64,000 nt of DNA from Aliishimia ponticola (lineage in GTDB: Bacteria; Pseudomonadota; Alphaproteobacteria; Rhodobacterales; Rhodobacteraceae): contig NZ_SRKY01000001.1 of assembly GCF_004803475.1 (NCBI RefSeq), positions 434,001 to 498,000 on the forward strand, written 5' to 3'. Of this stretch, positions 31,556 to 40,756 are shown piece by piece. A program made the position numbers and the translations under genes. Positions within the stretch are counted from its first letter, which is position 1. Every line of letters starts with the position of its first letter. The notes beneath the pieces were generated by a model, which saw only the letters and a program-made list of their open reading frames with translations, made no database searches and was not told where the DNA came from.

Positions 31556-32476
31556 CTAGCCGCGCCGGGCAGGGCGGTCAATCAGACGCAGAACCCGGCC
31601 ATCGACGATCAGAAGCCCAAGCGCCAGAAGGCAAAATCCAAGATAGGCCGATGCGGGCAGCGTTTCATGGCGCAGGAGAGTTCCCAATGTGATGGCAAAG
31701 GGCACGATCAGCAGCGTGACCAGCATCAGGTTGCCCGATCCGGCCATGGCCAGCACGCGGTAGTACAAAAGATACGCGCCCGCCGTGCCGATCAGCGCGA
31801 AATACCCGATAGCGGCCCAAGTTTGCGGCGCAAGGCTGAAACTGGGCACGCCGTCGATCAGCATCGCCGCCGGCAGCGCGATCAGGGTCGATCCGGTCAG
31901 CATCCCGGCGGCGGCCACCTGCGGCGGCAGTCCGGTCAGCGTCTTGCGCGCCCAGACCGAGGCCAGCGCATAGCACAGCGTTCCCGCCAGCACCGCCATT
32001 TGCGCGAGCGAACGCAGATCGAAGCCGCGCACCGCATCAAGCCCGATGGCAATGGCCACGCCCAGAAACCCCAGCCCCACGCCCAGCAACCGCGCAGGCG
32101 TCAGCCGTTCGTCGGGAAAGAACAAGGCCGCCATAAGAATGCCGAAGATCGCCGTGGCCGCGTTGAAAATCGCCGTCAGCCCGCTTTCGATATAAAGCTG
32201 GCCCCACGCCATCAGGGAAAAAGGCAGCACGTTGTTCAAAAGGCCCATAACCAGAAACGCGCCCCAGATGCCCGGACGCCGCGGCACGGGCAAGCGGCGG
32301 GCCAGCACCACGATCCACAGCAGCAGCGCCGCCCAGCCGACCCGGTGCGCCACGACTGTTGCAAAGCCGATCTCGTCCAGCGCCACGCGGATCGACACGA
32401 AGGACGCGCCCCAGATCGCGGCAAGCAGCAGCATCTCGGTCCAGGCGCGGGCGGAAAGGGTCTTTTGCGGGGTCAT
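31556..32476 (-). CDS. EamA-type DMT transporter
   Basis: Inner membrane exporter of 306 residues with about ten hydrophobic helices forming two EamA repeats; conserved AAIWGASFVSIRVA at the N-terminus and LIGTAGAYLLYYRVL in the second repeat. Substrate unknown. The next gene upstream on the same strand is another DMT transporter. Confidence 0.9.
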   Translation of the reverse strand: MTPQKTLSARAWTEMLLLAAIWGASFVSIRVALDEIGFATVVAHRVGWAALLLWIVVLARRLPVPRRPGIWGAFLVMGLLNNVLPFSLMAWGQLYIESGLTAIFNAATAIFGILMAALFFPDERLTPARLLGVGLGFLGVAIAIGLDAVRGFDLRSLAQMAVLAGTLCYALASVWARKTLTGLPPQVAAAGMLTGSTLIALPAAMLIDGVPSFSLAPQTWAAIGYFALIGTAGAYLLYYRVLAMAGSGNLMLVTLLIVPFAITLGTLLRHETLPASAYLGFCLLALGLLIVDGRVLRLIDRPARRG

Positions 32477-32524
32477 GCTGTCTGCCTAACCGGGCATCTG
32501 GTGCGGCGCGACCCGGTTCTTGCG

Positions 32525-33394
32525 CTAAGCGCGGGCCGCACGGCGAGTCTCTGTCATGATGTTCAGATAGTTGCCACCAAAGATCAGCGCGGCGCCGATA
32601 AAGACCCAGATATCCACCGCCTCGCCATAAAGAACCCACGCCGCCAGCGCGATGGCGGGCAACCGTCCGAAATCGATGGGCGAAACAAGCGTCGCGGGGG
32701 CGAGCGACAGTGCCTTGGTATAGCAGAAATGCGCCAGAAGTCCGCCCAGCCCGATGGCGATCACGAAGGGCAGGGTGCGCATATCCGGCAGGGCAATATC
32801 CCCGTCATAGCCAGAGGCGACCAGCCCCATCACCAGTTGCAGCGCGGTCAGGTAGAACAGGATGCAGGCAATGCTGTCGGCGCGCGTCAAACGCTTGGTC
32901 AGCATGATGGTCAGGGCAAAGAAGATCGCGCAGGAGGCCGCCGTCACCAGCCCCGCATTGATCGGGGTCGCGCCCGGACGGGCCACGATCAGGATGCCGA
33001 TGAACCCTACCAGCGCGCAGATCGCCCGGGTCGCCGTCAAGCGTTCGCCCAGCAGCAGCGGGCTAAGCACGATCACCCAAAGCGGCGAGGTGAATTCCAG
33101 CGCAAAGACCTGCGCCAGGGGCACCACGGTCACCGCGTAGAACCACAGGTTCTGGCCGGTGAAATGGGCAAGGTTGCGCAACAGGTGCGTGCTGAAATGC
33201 CTTGTGGGCACCTCGTGCCAGCGCCGGGTCGCTGTGATCACGCCCGCGACAATCACCAGCCCCACGATCGAACGGTACAACATCAGCTCGAACGTATCGA
33301 GCACATCGGACGCTTCGCGCCCCGCAACCGCCATGACAGAGAACGAGAAAATCGTTCCCAGCATCCAAAGCGCACCGCGCAGGGTGTCTGTCAT
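32525..33394 (-). CDS. EamA-type DMT transporter
   Basis: Ten-helix exporter of 289 residues (RhaT/EamA fold). Conserved FTSPLWVIVLSPLLLGERLT closes the first repeat. It lies between guaA and a second DMT gene on the same strand; the two are clearly different in sequence, so not a recent duplication. Confidence 0.9.
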   Translation of the reverse strand: MTDTLRGALWMLGTIFSFSVMAVAGREASDVLDTFELMLYRSIVGLVIVAGVITATRRWHEVPTRHFSTHLLRNLAHFTGQNLWFYAVTVVPLAQVFALEFTSPLWVIVLSPLLLGERLTATRAICALVGFIGILIVARPGATPINAGLVTAASCAIFFALTIMLTKRLTRADSIACILFYLTALQLVMGLVASGYDGDIALPDMRTLPFVIAIGLGGLLAHFCYTKALSLAPATLVSPIDFGRLPAIALAAWVLYGEAVDIWVFIGAALIFGGNYLNIMTETRRAARA

Positions 33395-33424
33395 CCTGTC
33401 ACGCCTCCTCCCAAAGACGCGTCG

Positions 33425-34996
33425 TTATTCCCACTCGATCGTGCCGGGCGGTTTCGACGTGACGTCATAGGTGACACGGTTGATGCCGCGCACCTCGTTG
33501 ATGATCCGCGTGGCGGTCTCGCCAAGGAATTCATGGCTGAACGGATAGTAATCGGCGGTCATACCATCGACCGAGGTCACGGCCCGCAACGCGCAGGCGA
33601 AATCATAGGTCCGCCCATCGCCCATCACGCCCACTGTGCGCACCGGAAGGATCGCGACAAAGGCTTGCCAGATCTCGTCATAAAGCCCGTGTTTGCGGAT
33701 CTGGTCGATATAGACCGCGTCCGCTTCGCGCAGGATCGCCAGCTTTTCGCGGGTGATTTCGCCGGGGCAGCGGATTGCCAGACCGGGGCCGGGGAAAGGG
33801 TGACGCCCGATAAAGCTGGCGGGCAGCCCCAGTTCCTGACCCAATGCGCGCACCTCGTCCTTGAACAGCTCGCGCAGCGGCTCGACCAGTTTCAGGCCCA
33901 TCTTTTCGGGCAAGCCGCCCACATTGTGGTGCGACTTGATCGTGACCGACGGCCCACCGGAGAAGCTAACGCTTTCGATCACGTCGGGATAAAGCGTGCC
34001 CTGAGCCAGGAATTCGGCCCCTTCGACCTGATCGGCGTATTTCTGGAATACGTCGATAAACAGTTTGCCGATGATCTTACGCTTTGATTCCGGATCGGAA
34101 ACGCCTTCGAGTTCACCAAGGAACAGATCGGCTTCATCGGCGTGGATCAGCGGGATGTTGTAATTGTCGCGGAACATGGAGACGACTTCTTCCGCCTCGT
34201 TCTTGCGCAAAAGCCCGTGGTCCACGAAAACGCAGGTCAGCTGGTCGCCAATCGCCTCGTGGATCAGCACCGCCGCGACAGAGCTATCGACCCCGCCCGA
34301 AAGTCCGCAGATCACTTGCTTGTCGCCGACCTGTTCGCGGATCAGCCGGATTGCTTCCTCGCGATAGGCGCCCATGGTCCAGTCGCCGGTGAACCCGGCA
34401 AGGCGCACGAAATTCTCGTAAAGCGTCTTGCCATTGGGCGTGTGATGCACTTCGGGATGGAACTGCACCGCGTAGAAATTGCGCGTGGTGTCGGCGGTGA
34501 TCGCAAAAGGCGCACCGGGCGAGGTGCCGAACACCTCAAAGCCGGGAGCGATTTCGCTGACATGGTCGCCATGGCTCATCCAGACCTGTTCGCGGCCAGA
34601 CCCATCAAGGAACCAGCCGTTCAGCATGTCGATCCGCGTGTCCGACGGGGTGACATAGGCGCGCCCGAACTCCGCCGTGGCGTGTTCGCCCGCTTCGACC
34701 TTGCCGCCCAGATCGTGCATCATCACCTGCTGGCCGTAGCAAATGCCAAGGATCGGCACACCCATCGTGTAGGCCGATTGCGGCGGGCGGGGGCTGCCGT
34801 CGCGCATCACGGAATCCGGCCCGCCGGAAAAGATGATGGCCTTGGGCGCAAACTCCGCCAGAAACGCATCGGTCACGTTCTGATAGGGATGAATTTCGCA
34901 ATAGACGTTGAGTTCGCGCAGACGCCGGGCGATCAACTGTGTGACCTGGCTGCCGAAGTCGATGATGAGAAGGCGGTCATGAGAGATATCGGACAT
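33425..34996 (-). CDS. guaA: GMP synthase (glutamine-hydrolysing)
   Basis: Amidates XMP to GMP. The 523-residue product has an N-terminal class I glutamine amidotransferase domain with Cys86 in ILGICYGQQ, an ATP pyrophosphatase loop LSGGVDSSV at about 233, and the C-terminal dimer domain ending in PPGTIEWE. Divergent from the DUF2157 gene. Confidence 0.97.
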   Translation of the reverse strand: MSDISHDRLLIIDFGSQVTQLIARRLRELNVYCEIHPYQNVTDAFLAEFAPKAIIFSGGPDSVMRDGSPRPPQSAYTMGVPILGICYGQQVMMHDLGGKVEAGEHATAEFGRAYVTPSDTRIDMLNGWFLDGSGREQVWMSHGDHVSEIAPGFEVFGTSPGAPFAITADTTRNFYAVQFHPEVHHTPNGKTLYENFVRLAGFTGDWTMGAYREEAIRLIREQVGDKQVICGLSGGVDSSVAAVLIHEAIGDQLTCVFVDHGLLRKNEAEEVVSMFRDNYNIPLIHADEADLFLGELEGVSDPESKRKIIGKLFIDVFQKYADQVEGAEFLAQGTLYPDVIESVSFSGGPSVTIKSHHNVGGLPEKMGLKLVEPLRELFKDEVRALGQELGLPASFIGRHPFPGPGLAIRCPGEITREKLAILREADAVYIDQIRKHGLYDEIWQAFVAILPVRTVGVMGDGRTYDFACALRAVTSVDGMTADYYPFSHEFLGETATRIINEVRGINRVTYDVTSKPPGTIEWE

Positions 34997-35117
34997 GGTG
35001 TCTCGTTATTGCGTGACTTGAGCATGTGCAAGAGTGGATGCAGCACGGCATGGGAAAGGGTTCCATTTCGCGTTTCGTGAACTATGTTCATGTTTCTTGG
35101 TGAAAGAGGATGTGCCA

Positions 35118-36128
35118 GTGAATCGTTTATCTGCCGCCGTTGCGGCCGGGATCATCACGCCGGAACAGAAACGCGCGATCGAGGCCTTGCCGGACGGGCC
35201 CGGAAGTCTGCGCCTGTCGCTTGTTCACCTGCTGTGGCTGGGCGGGGTCGCGCTGATCGTGTTCGCGCTGTTCCTGCTGACGATTCAGATTTCCGGCGGC
35301 GATCCCGACCGGATCAGCATGGTCTGCCTTGTCTATGCCGTGGGCTTTTTCCTGCTCGACCGGGTTGTTGAGCCGCGTCCGGACCTCAGGTTGCTGTCCA
35401 CGCTTCTGGTGCTGGGCCTTGGCGTCACGCTCTCCTTCTCTGTCGGGGCCTATATCGAACCGTTCGTACCGGGGCGGAATTGGTCCGGTTACACCAATGC
35501 GCTGGGTCCGCTGACCAAGGGGATGTACCTGCCGCTGCTGCCGCTGTTGGGCGTATCTGCGCTGCTGATCCGCAACCGCCAGTTCCTGCCGGCTTGGACC
35601 GGGGTGCTGGGGGTGCTGTCGGTCTACGCCATCGACCTATTTTATGGGCCGGGCCTGAACGACGTGATCGATCAGAACCTGTTCTGGCTGGCGCTCAGCG
35701 TGGGTTGTCTTGTGCTGGGCTGGTGGCTTGATCTGCGCGCCACGCATAACCACGGGTTTTGGCTGAACAAGGCCGGGTTGCTGGCTTTTTTCGTCTTCAG
35801 CACCTCCATGGCCTTCGACTGGCGCGCCGAGGGAATATGGCCGTTGTTGCCGACGGGGCTGCTGATGATCTTCTATTCGATCTATGTGCGCAGACCGGGC
35901 GGTATCTCGGGCGGGGCGCTGGCACTGGCCTTTTATCTGGGCGACTGGTTTCAGGCGTGGGATAACCTGTATGTCGCAGCGGCCATCGTCGCGCTGGCGG
36001 GGCTTGGCGCGATTTTTCTGGGCGTGCGGGCACATCTGATCGAGGACAGATTGGACGATTTTCTGCCCCCGGTCTTGCGGCGCTTGCGGCCAGAGGCCAG
36101 ACAAGACCCGGTGACATTCGGATTGTAA
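35118..36128 (+). CDS. DUF2157-like multispanning membrane protein
   Basis: Integral membrane protein of 336 residues. The N-terminal soluble part (residues 1-35, with GIITPEQKRAIE) is the DUF2157 opening, followed by about ten hydrophobic helices. I chose GTG at 35118 because AGAGGA lies 8 bases upstream; an upstream ATG at 35034 gives 28 more residues of low plausibility. Function unknown. It is followed by two Lin0512 genes in the same orientation. Confidence 0.75.
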   Translation: MNRLSAAVAAGIITPEQKRAIEALPDGPGSLRLSLVHLLWLGGVALIVFALFLLTIQISGGDPDRISMVCLVYAVGFFLLDRVVEPRPDLRLLSTLLVLGLGVTLSFSVGAYIEPFVPGRNWSGYTNALGPLTKGMYLPLLPLLGVSALLIRNRQFLPAWTGVLGVLSVYAIDLFYGPGLNDVIDQNLFWLALSVGCLVLGWWLDLRATHNHGFWLNKAGLLAFFVFSTSMAFDWRAEGIWPLLPTGLLMIFYSIYVRRPGGISGGALALAFYLGDWFQAWDNLYVAAAIVALAGLGAIFLGVRAHLIEDRLDDFLPPVLRRLRPEARQDPVTFGL

Positions 36129-36138
36129 GGAGCGCGCG

Positions 36139-36486
36139 ATGCGGTTGATGACAGAACTTGGCATGGGCACGTCGCTGCGGCGTGGGGACTACACGCAGGC
36201 GGCCTGCCGGGCGGTGCGCGACGCGTTGTGGCACAATTCGATCAATCTGGCGGAGCTGTTCGGCTTTGAGAAATCCGCGATGCGCATCCGCGTCGATGTG
36301 GCGGTGCAGCAGCCAAGCAAGGTCGATCTGGAGGCGGTCGCGGCGGAATTTCCCTACGGCGCGCCGCAGATCCACGTGACCGAGGGCGGTCTGGATATTC
36401 CGCGCCCCGATGGTGACGGGCATCCGACGATCATGGCCAATGTCGCCCTGTCCGTCAGCTTCGAGATGGAGAAAACCGATGACTGA
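36139..36486 (+). CDS. Lin0512 family protein, first copy
   Basis: Small cytoplasmic protein of 115 residues of the Lin0512 family, no known function. Family landmarks are the opening ELGMGTSLRRGDYTQAACRAV and the later GGLDIPRPDGDG. Its end overlaps the start of a second, diverged copy by 8 bases. Ribosome site AAGGAG is 9 bases upstream. Confidence 0.85.
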   Translation: MRLMTELGMGTSLRRGDYTQAACRAVRDALWHNSINLAELFGFEKSAMRIRVDVAVQQPSKVDLEAVAAEFPYGAPQIHVTEGGLDIPRPDGDGHPTIMANVALSVSFEMEKTDD

Positions 36487-36847
36487 GCAGCGCGTGATCA
36501 TCGAAATGGGCATGGGCAACAGCCAATATGGCCGCGACTATACCAAGGCCGCCGCGCGCGCGATCGAAGATGCGATCCGCCATTCGTCCTTGCCGCTGGT
36601 GAAGGGGCTGAACATTCCTGAAAGCGATATGCGCGTTCAGGTCACCATCGGGGCACAACGGCCCGACGCAGTGGATTGCGCCGCGCTGGTCTCGTCTTTG
36701 CCGCGCGGCCGGGCCGAGATTCGCGCCGTCAAGGGCGGTCTGGACGTGCCGAATCCCGACACCGGCGATGTGCTGGTCGTCGTCTCTGCCGCGGTTGAGG
36801 TGTTCTTGCCTCGACAAACCGGCTGGCGTTTGACGCAAAAGGCCTGA
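36479..36847 (+). CDS. Lin0512 family protein, second copy
   Basis: Protein of 122 residues, paralogous to the gene just upstream: shared MGMGNSQYGRDYTKAAARA versus MGTSLRRGDYTQAACRA, and KGGLDVPNPDTGD versus EGGLDIPRPDGDG. The tandem arrangement with an 8-base overlap suggests a two-subunit complex. The ATG at 36479 begins the homology. An MttB-like gene follows after 161 bases. Confidence 0.85.
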   Translation: MTEQRVIIEMGMGNSQYGRDYTKAAARAIEDAIRHSSLPLVKGLNIPESDMRVQVTIGAQRPDAVDCAALVSSLPRGRAEIRAVKGGLDVPNPDTGDVLVVVSAAVEVFLPRQTGWRLTQKA

Positions 36848-37008
36848 GCGATCGCAAGTCCGCCGCCTGCCGCAAGTGCCAAATACCGACACGCGGCCCC
36901 GCATCATGTCGCTTTTTTCCCGCAACGGGCGCTAACCGCGAGCGGGACCGACGATGCAACGGCTAAAACACGTTCCAACAACGAGTCGCGGTCATAAGGG
37001 GATTTGCA

Positions 37009-38553
37009 ATGTCAGAGGCAGCAGCACGGCGTCGGGGACGTGGAGGCGGCGGCGCAGCGCGGCGTGCAGAGCGCAGCGCGGTGTCCTTTGAAACCGCCAA
37101 ATATATCGAACGGAACATCCCCAATTTCGAGATTCTGAATGAAGAGGCGCTCGATATTATCGAGGCCAATGCCGAAACCGTTCTGGAAGAGATCGGCGTC
37201 AACTTCATCAACAACCCCGGTGCCTTGGCGCGCTGGAAAGAGGCGGGCGCCGATGTACGCGGAGAACGTGTGCATATCCCGCGCGGGCTGGCGCGCGAGC
37301 TGATCAAGACCGCGCCTTCGACCTTTACCCAACACGCGCGCAATCCGGCGCGCAATGTCGTCGTGGGCGGGCGCAACCTTGTGCTTGCGCCGGTCTATGG
37401 TCCGCCCTTCGTGCGCGATGTCGATGGTGGTCGGCGCTATGCCACAATGGAAGATTTCCGCAAATTCGTGAAGCTGGGCTATATGTCCAAATGGCTGCAC
37501 CATTCCGGCGGCACGGTCTGCGAGCCGACCGATGTGGCGGTCAACAAGCGCCATCTGGATATGCTGCACGCGCATATGACGCTGTCGGACAAGCCTTTCA
37601 TGGGCTCGGTCACGGAAAAATCCCGCGCGCAGGACAGTGTCGATATGTGCGGCCTGCTCTTCGGGGAAGATTTCGTGCGCAACAACACGGTGATGACCTC
37701 GCTCATCAATATCAACTCGCCGCTGACCTTCGACGATGTGATGATGGGCGCGCTGGAGGTCTACGCCGAGAACAACCAGGCATCGATCATTTCGCCCTTT
37801 ATCGTGGGCGGCGCGATGGCACCGGTGTCGGTCGCGGGCACGCTGACGCAGGTGTTGGCGGAATGTCTGGCGGGCATCGCCTATAGCCAGTTGGTGCGCC
37901 CCGGTGCGCCGATCATCATGGGCGCGATGGTCACGTCGATCGACATGAATTCGGGCGCACCGACCTTCGGCACCCCGGAAGCCTCGCATATCACTTACGG
38001 CGTCGGCCAATTCGCACGCCGTTATGGGCTGCCATTCCGGTCCGCCGGGGCGTTCTGCGGATCGAAGCTGCCCGATGCGCAGGCGGCCTATGAGACTGCG
38101 AATTCGCTGAATATGGGGCTTTTGTCGGGCGTGAACTTCATGCTCCACGCCTGCGGCTGGCTGGAAGGTGGCCTTGTCGCGTCCTTCGAGAAGTTCGTGA
38201 TGGATGCCGATCAGCTTGGTGTTCTGCATGGGCTGGCGCGCGGCGTCGAGATGGACGAGAACGCGCTTGGCATGGATGCGATCCGCGAAGTCGGGCCGGG
38301 CGGGCACTACCTTGGCTGTGCGCACACCCAAAGGAACTTCAAGAACGCCTTCTGGAAGTCGGACCTGCTGGATTACAAGCCGTTCGAAACTTGGGCGGAC
38401 GAGGGCGCGCGCGACACGCAGGAACTGGCGCGCCTCCGGGTCGAAACCATGTTGGCGCAGTACCAGCAACCGGCACTGGACCCGGCGATCTCGGAGGCGC
38501 TCGACCAGTTCGTGACCGAGCGCAAGGCGCGCGAAGCCGACAGCTTCATCTAA
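37009..38553 (+). CDS. MttB-family (trimethylamine methyltransferase-like) protein, non-pyrrolysine
   Basis: Predicted corrinoid-linked methyltransferase of 514 residues in the COG5598 family. There is no in-frame TAG, so it lacks pyrrolysine; such homologues demethylate quaternary amines such as glycine betaine or carnitine rather than trimethylamine. Residues 1-25 are Arg/Gly/Ala-rich and look disordered. The start follows AAGGGGA. No corrinoid protein gene is in view, so a partner must be encoded elsewhere. Confidence 0.88.
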   Translation: MSEAAARRRGRGGGGAARRAERSAVSFETAKYIERNIPNFEILNEEALDIIEANAETVLEEIGVNFINNPGALARWKEAGADVRGERVHIPRGLARELIKTAPSTFTQHARNPARNVVVGGRNLVLAPVYGPPFVRDVDGGRRYATMEDFRKFVKLGYMSKWLHHSGGTVCEPTDVAVNKRHLDMLHAHMTLSDKPFMGSVTEKSRAQDSVDMCGLLFGEDFVRNNTVMTSLININSPLTFDDVMMGALEVYAENNQASIISPFIVGGAMAPVSVAGTLTQVLAECLAGIAYSQLVRPGAPIIMGAMVTSIDMNSGAPTFGTPEASHITYGVGQFARRYGLPFRSAGAFCGSKLPDAQAAYETANSLNMGLLSGVNFMLHACGWLEGGLVASFEKFVMDADQLGVLHGLARGVEMDENALGMDAIREVGPGGHYLGCAHTQRNFKNAFWKSDLLDYKPFETWADEGARDTQELARLRVETMLAQYQQPALDPAISEALDQFVTERKAREADSFI

Positions 38554-38581
38554 GCGGCGGGCCCGGTTATTCCCGGGCCGC
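38554..38581. terminator. GC-rich hairpin between convergent genes
   Basis: Stem GCGG(G)CCCGG / CCGGGCCGC with a 6-base loop overlapping the end of the DUF6477 gene; no T-run, so termination strength is uncertain. Confidence 0.4.
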
Positions 38582-38857
38582 AGCCTGCATCAGACGCGCT
38601 TCGCCCACGATGGCAGACAGCACCGCAACATGGCGCGTCACCGAATAGGTGGCGTCCTTTGCAACGCGTTGAGTGTTAAGATCCGCCTCGATTTCGGCGA
38701 GCTTGAGCAACGACAACGCCGATTTCGGCGCGCCTGCCGACCGGAGCAATCGGGGCAGGTGACGATCCCGATGATAGGTATCAGCCCCGATTCGCGCTGC
38801 CTTCACCAGCAGCTTAGGACGGTCGATTCCTGCGATATAAGTCAGAATATCCAACAT
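38567..38857 (-). CDS. DUF6477 family protein
   Basis: Small soluble helical protein of 96 residues, lineage-type conserved, with no known function. Conserved opening MLDILTYIAGIDRPKLLVKA. The ATG at 38857 has AGGAA just upstream; the frame extends 57 bases further. It is divergent from the DUF6456 gene, another lineage-restricted family. Confidence 0.75.
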   Translation of the reverse strand: MLDILTYIAGIDRPKLLVKAARIGADTYHRDRHLPRLLRSAGAPKSALSLLKLAEIEADLNTQRVAKDATYSVTRHVAVLSAIVGEARLMQAAARE

Positions 38858-38948
38858 TTTTCCTGGCCTCACTCGTGTTTCTTGCCAGCAGCACTGTGGC
38901 ACGGGTGCACTCACTGTTGCGCGAGTCGGCCCCTATGCGAACGGTCGG

Positions 38949-40238
38949 GTGGGGGAAGTTTATCATTTGGAAACAATACTGAACGGGATGGCGCCCTTTA
39001 AGGTTCTGGTAACCAAGTCACTATCACAAGTTGTGGGCGCTCTTGTGGAAAACTCTGTGGGCAGAATGGTGCGCGAGGCAGAGCATGAGGATCGAACCGT
39101 GTGGAAGGAAACGGATTGTCAGGCGGAAATTCAGCTCCCGGATTGGGCTCCGGAAGCGATGGCCGATTATCTCCTTCACACGTCATCGGGAGTTTCGATC
39201 CGCGATCTGGCTCGGCGCAAGAACTGCCATGCGTCCACAGTGTCACGGCGCGTCCGGAAGATCGAACGTCTTCGGGATGATCCGCTTATCGACGCGGCCT
39301 TGCGTCGCATGGAAGCGAAAGTGAGATCGACCCTGCCCGGGGATCGGCAGGCACAGCATAAGGAGTTTACGCAGATGAGCGATACACCCCAAGGGACGGC
39401 ACATGGGGACCAGCCGGAATTCGAGCAGGAGGCCAAACGCATATTGCGTCGTCTATGTGAAAGCGGATCGGTGCTTGCCATCGCCGCCGACATGGACACG
39501 GCGGTTGTGGTGCGCGAGGGGCCTGATGGGGCAACCACGCGCACGGCTGTGGTCAGTCAGGAAATCGCACAGGCGATGGCGGTGCAGGGATGGATCGAAA
39601 CCAGCGGGACGGGGCGTATCCTGCGGTATCGGATCACTCAGGCGGGGCGCGACAAGGTTCGTGACCTGCTGGACCAGGAACCGGCGCGTCAGGCGCCCGT
39701 CTTTGGCATGGCCGAAGCCCCGGCCGGTTTCGATGGCGCGGCGCCGGTAGGAGAGCCCGCAAATTCTCCCGCGGCGACCTCGTCTCGTCGCAACCGGTAT
39801 TCGCTGTCTGAATCGCCGCTCACCGTTCTGGCGCGTCGCCGTGACAAATCGGGCGATCCATTCTTGTCCGATGATCTGGTGCGCTGCGGCGAACGTCTGC
39901 GCGAAGATTTCGAACTGGCGCAGATGGAACCCTCCATGTCGCAGAACTGGGACAAATTCCTGACCGCTGGCATCGACGAAGGGCGCAGCGGCGCGGGCAC
40001 GACCGGCTATGGGCCGGCAGCGGCGCGGGCGCGGGTGATGCAGGCGCTCAGCGATCTGGGGCCGGGGCTCAGCGACGTGGCGCTATACTGCTGCTGCTAT
40101 CTCGAAGGGTTGGAATCGACGGAAAAGCGCATGGGTTGGTCGGCGCGTTCCGGCAAGATCGTGCTGCGCATCGCGCTGCAACGGCTCAAGCGTCATTACG
40201 AGGAAAACCTGACACCCGAAGCGCAGTTGATCGGCTGA
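38949..40238 (+). CDS. Helix-turn-helix DUF6456 protein
   Basis: Protein of up to 429 residues. An HTH-like segment (SGVSIRDLARRKNCHASTVSRRVRK without its ends) lies at about 80-103, a low-complexity middle follows, and the C-terminal DUF6456 region (SDVALYCCCYLEGLE, then ARSGKIVLRIALQRLKRHY) is well conserved. Start uncertain: ATG at 39066 gives 390 residues and is more typical. A TTAA-N7-GTAA motif lies at 38998-39012. Likely a DNA-binding regulator. Confidence 0.75.
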   Translation: MGEVYHLETILNGMAPFKVLVTKSLSQVVGALVENSVGRMVREAEHEDRTVWKETDCQAEIQLPDWAPEAMADYLLHTSSGVSIRDLARRKNCHASTVSRRVRKIERLRDDPLIDAALRRMEAKVRSTLPGDRQAQHKEFTQMSDTPQGTAHGDQPEFEQEAKRILRRLCESGSVLAIAADMDTAVVVREGPDGATTRTAVVSQEIAQAMAVQGWIETSGTGRILRYRITQAGRDKVRDLLDQEPARQAPVFGMAEAPAGFDGAAPVGEPANSPAATSSRRNRYSLSESPLTVLARRRDKSGDPFLSDDLVRCGERLREDFELAQMEPSMSQNWDKFLTAGIDEGRSGAGTTGYGPAAARARVMQALSDLGPGLSDVALYCCCYLEGLESTEKRMGWSARSGKIVLRIALQRLKRHYEENLTPEAQLIG

Positions 40239-40280
40239 AGATATGATCCCCGCGGCACCAGTTGCCGCGGATCAGTCTTC
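40237..40280. terminator. Hairpin between DUF6456 and fur/mur genes
   Basis: Long inverted repeat: GAAGA..TCTTC outside and GATCCCCGCGGCA / TGCCGCGGATC inside (two extra C). It separates two convergent genes; no strong T-run. Confidence 0.5.
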
Positions 40281-40700
40281 CGATTTCCGGGATTTGAGCG
40301 GCACGCCGTACAGTTCCATCCGGTGCCCGCGCAACTCGTATCCAAGCTTGCGCGCAATGCGTTCCTGAAGCTCTTCGATCTCGTCATCGACGAATTCGAT
40401 CACTTTGCCGGAACTCAGATCAATCAGGTGGTCGTGATGCTGGCGCTCCGCGTCTTCATAGCGCGCGCGCCCATCGCCGAATTCCAGCTTTTCAAGGATT
40501 CCGGCCTCTTCGAACAGCTTCACCGTGCGATAGACCGTCGCGATGGAGATGCCTGCGTCAATGGCCTGCGCCCGCGCGAACAGCTCTTCTACATCCGGGT
40601 GGTCATCGCTGTCCTGCAAGACCTGCGCCACCACGCGCCGCTGCCCAGTCACACGCAATCCACGTGCTTCGAGTCGGTCAAGTATCTTCGTGACAGTCAT
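40272..40700 (-). CDS. Fur/Mur-family metal-responsive repressor
   Basis: Regulator of 142 residues with the N-terminal winged helix (VTGQRRVVAQVL; ISIATVYRTVKLFEEAG recognition helix) and the metal-binding HHDHLID segment. There is no cysteine anywhere, so the CxxC structural zinc site of classical Fur is absent. Alphaproteobacterial Mur/Fur proteins of this type answer to manganese or iron; which one cannot be told from sequence. Confidence 0.9.
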   Translation of the reverse strand: MTVTKILDRLEARGLRVTGQRRVVAQVLQDSDDHPDVEELFARAQAIDAGISIATVYRTVKLFEEAGILEKLEFGDGRARYEDAERQHHDHLIDLSSGKVIEFVDDEIEELQERIARKLGYELRGHRMELYGVPLKSRKSED

Positions 40701-40756
40701 GGTCCCCCGCGGCCAACCCTTTCGAACAGGGGTTTAGCCGCAAGGGACCGGGAGGT

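Noticed and set aside
31541-34087. 848-codon open frame on the plus strand
   Set aside because: Lies antisense to two DMT transporter genes and part of guaA, all with clear family motifs; low-complexity His/Arg/Gln/Gly composition typical of GC-rich antisense frames.
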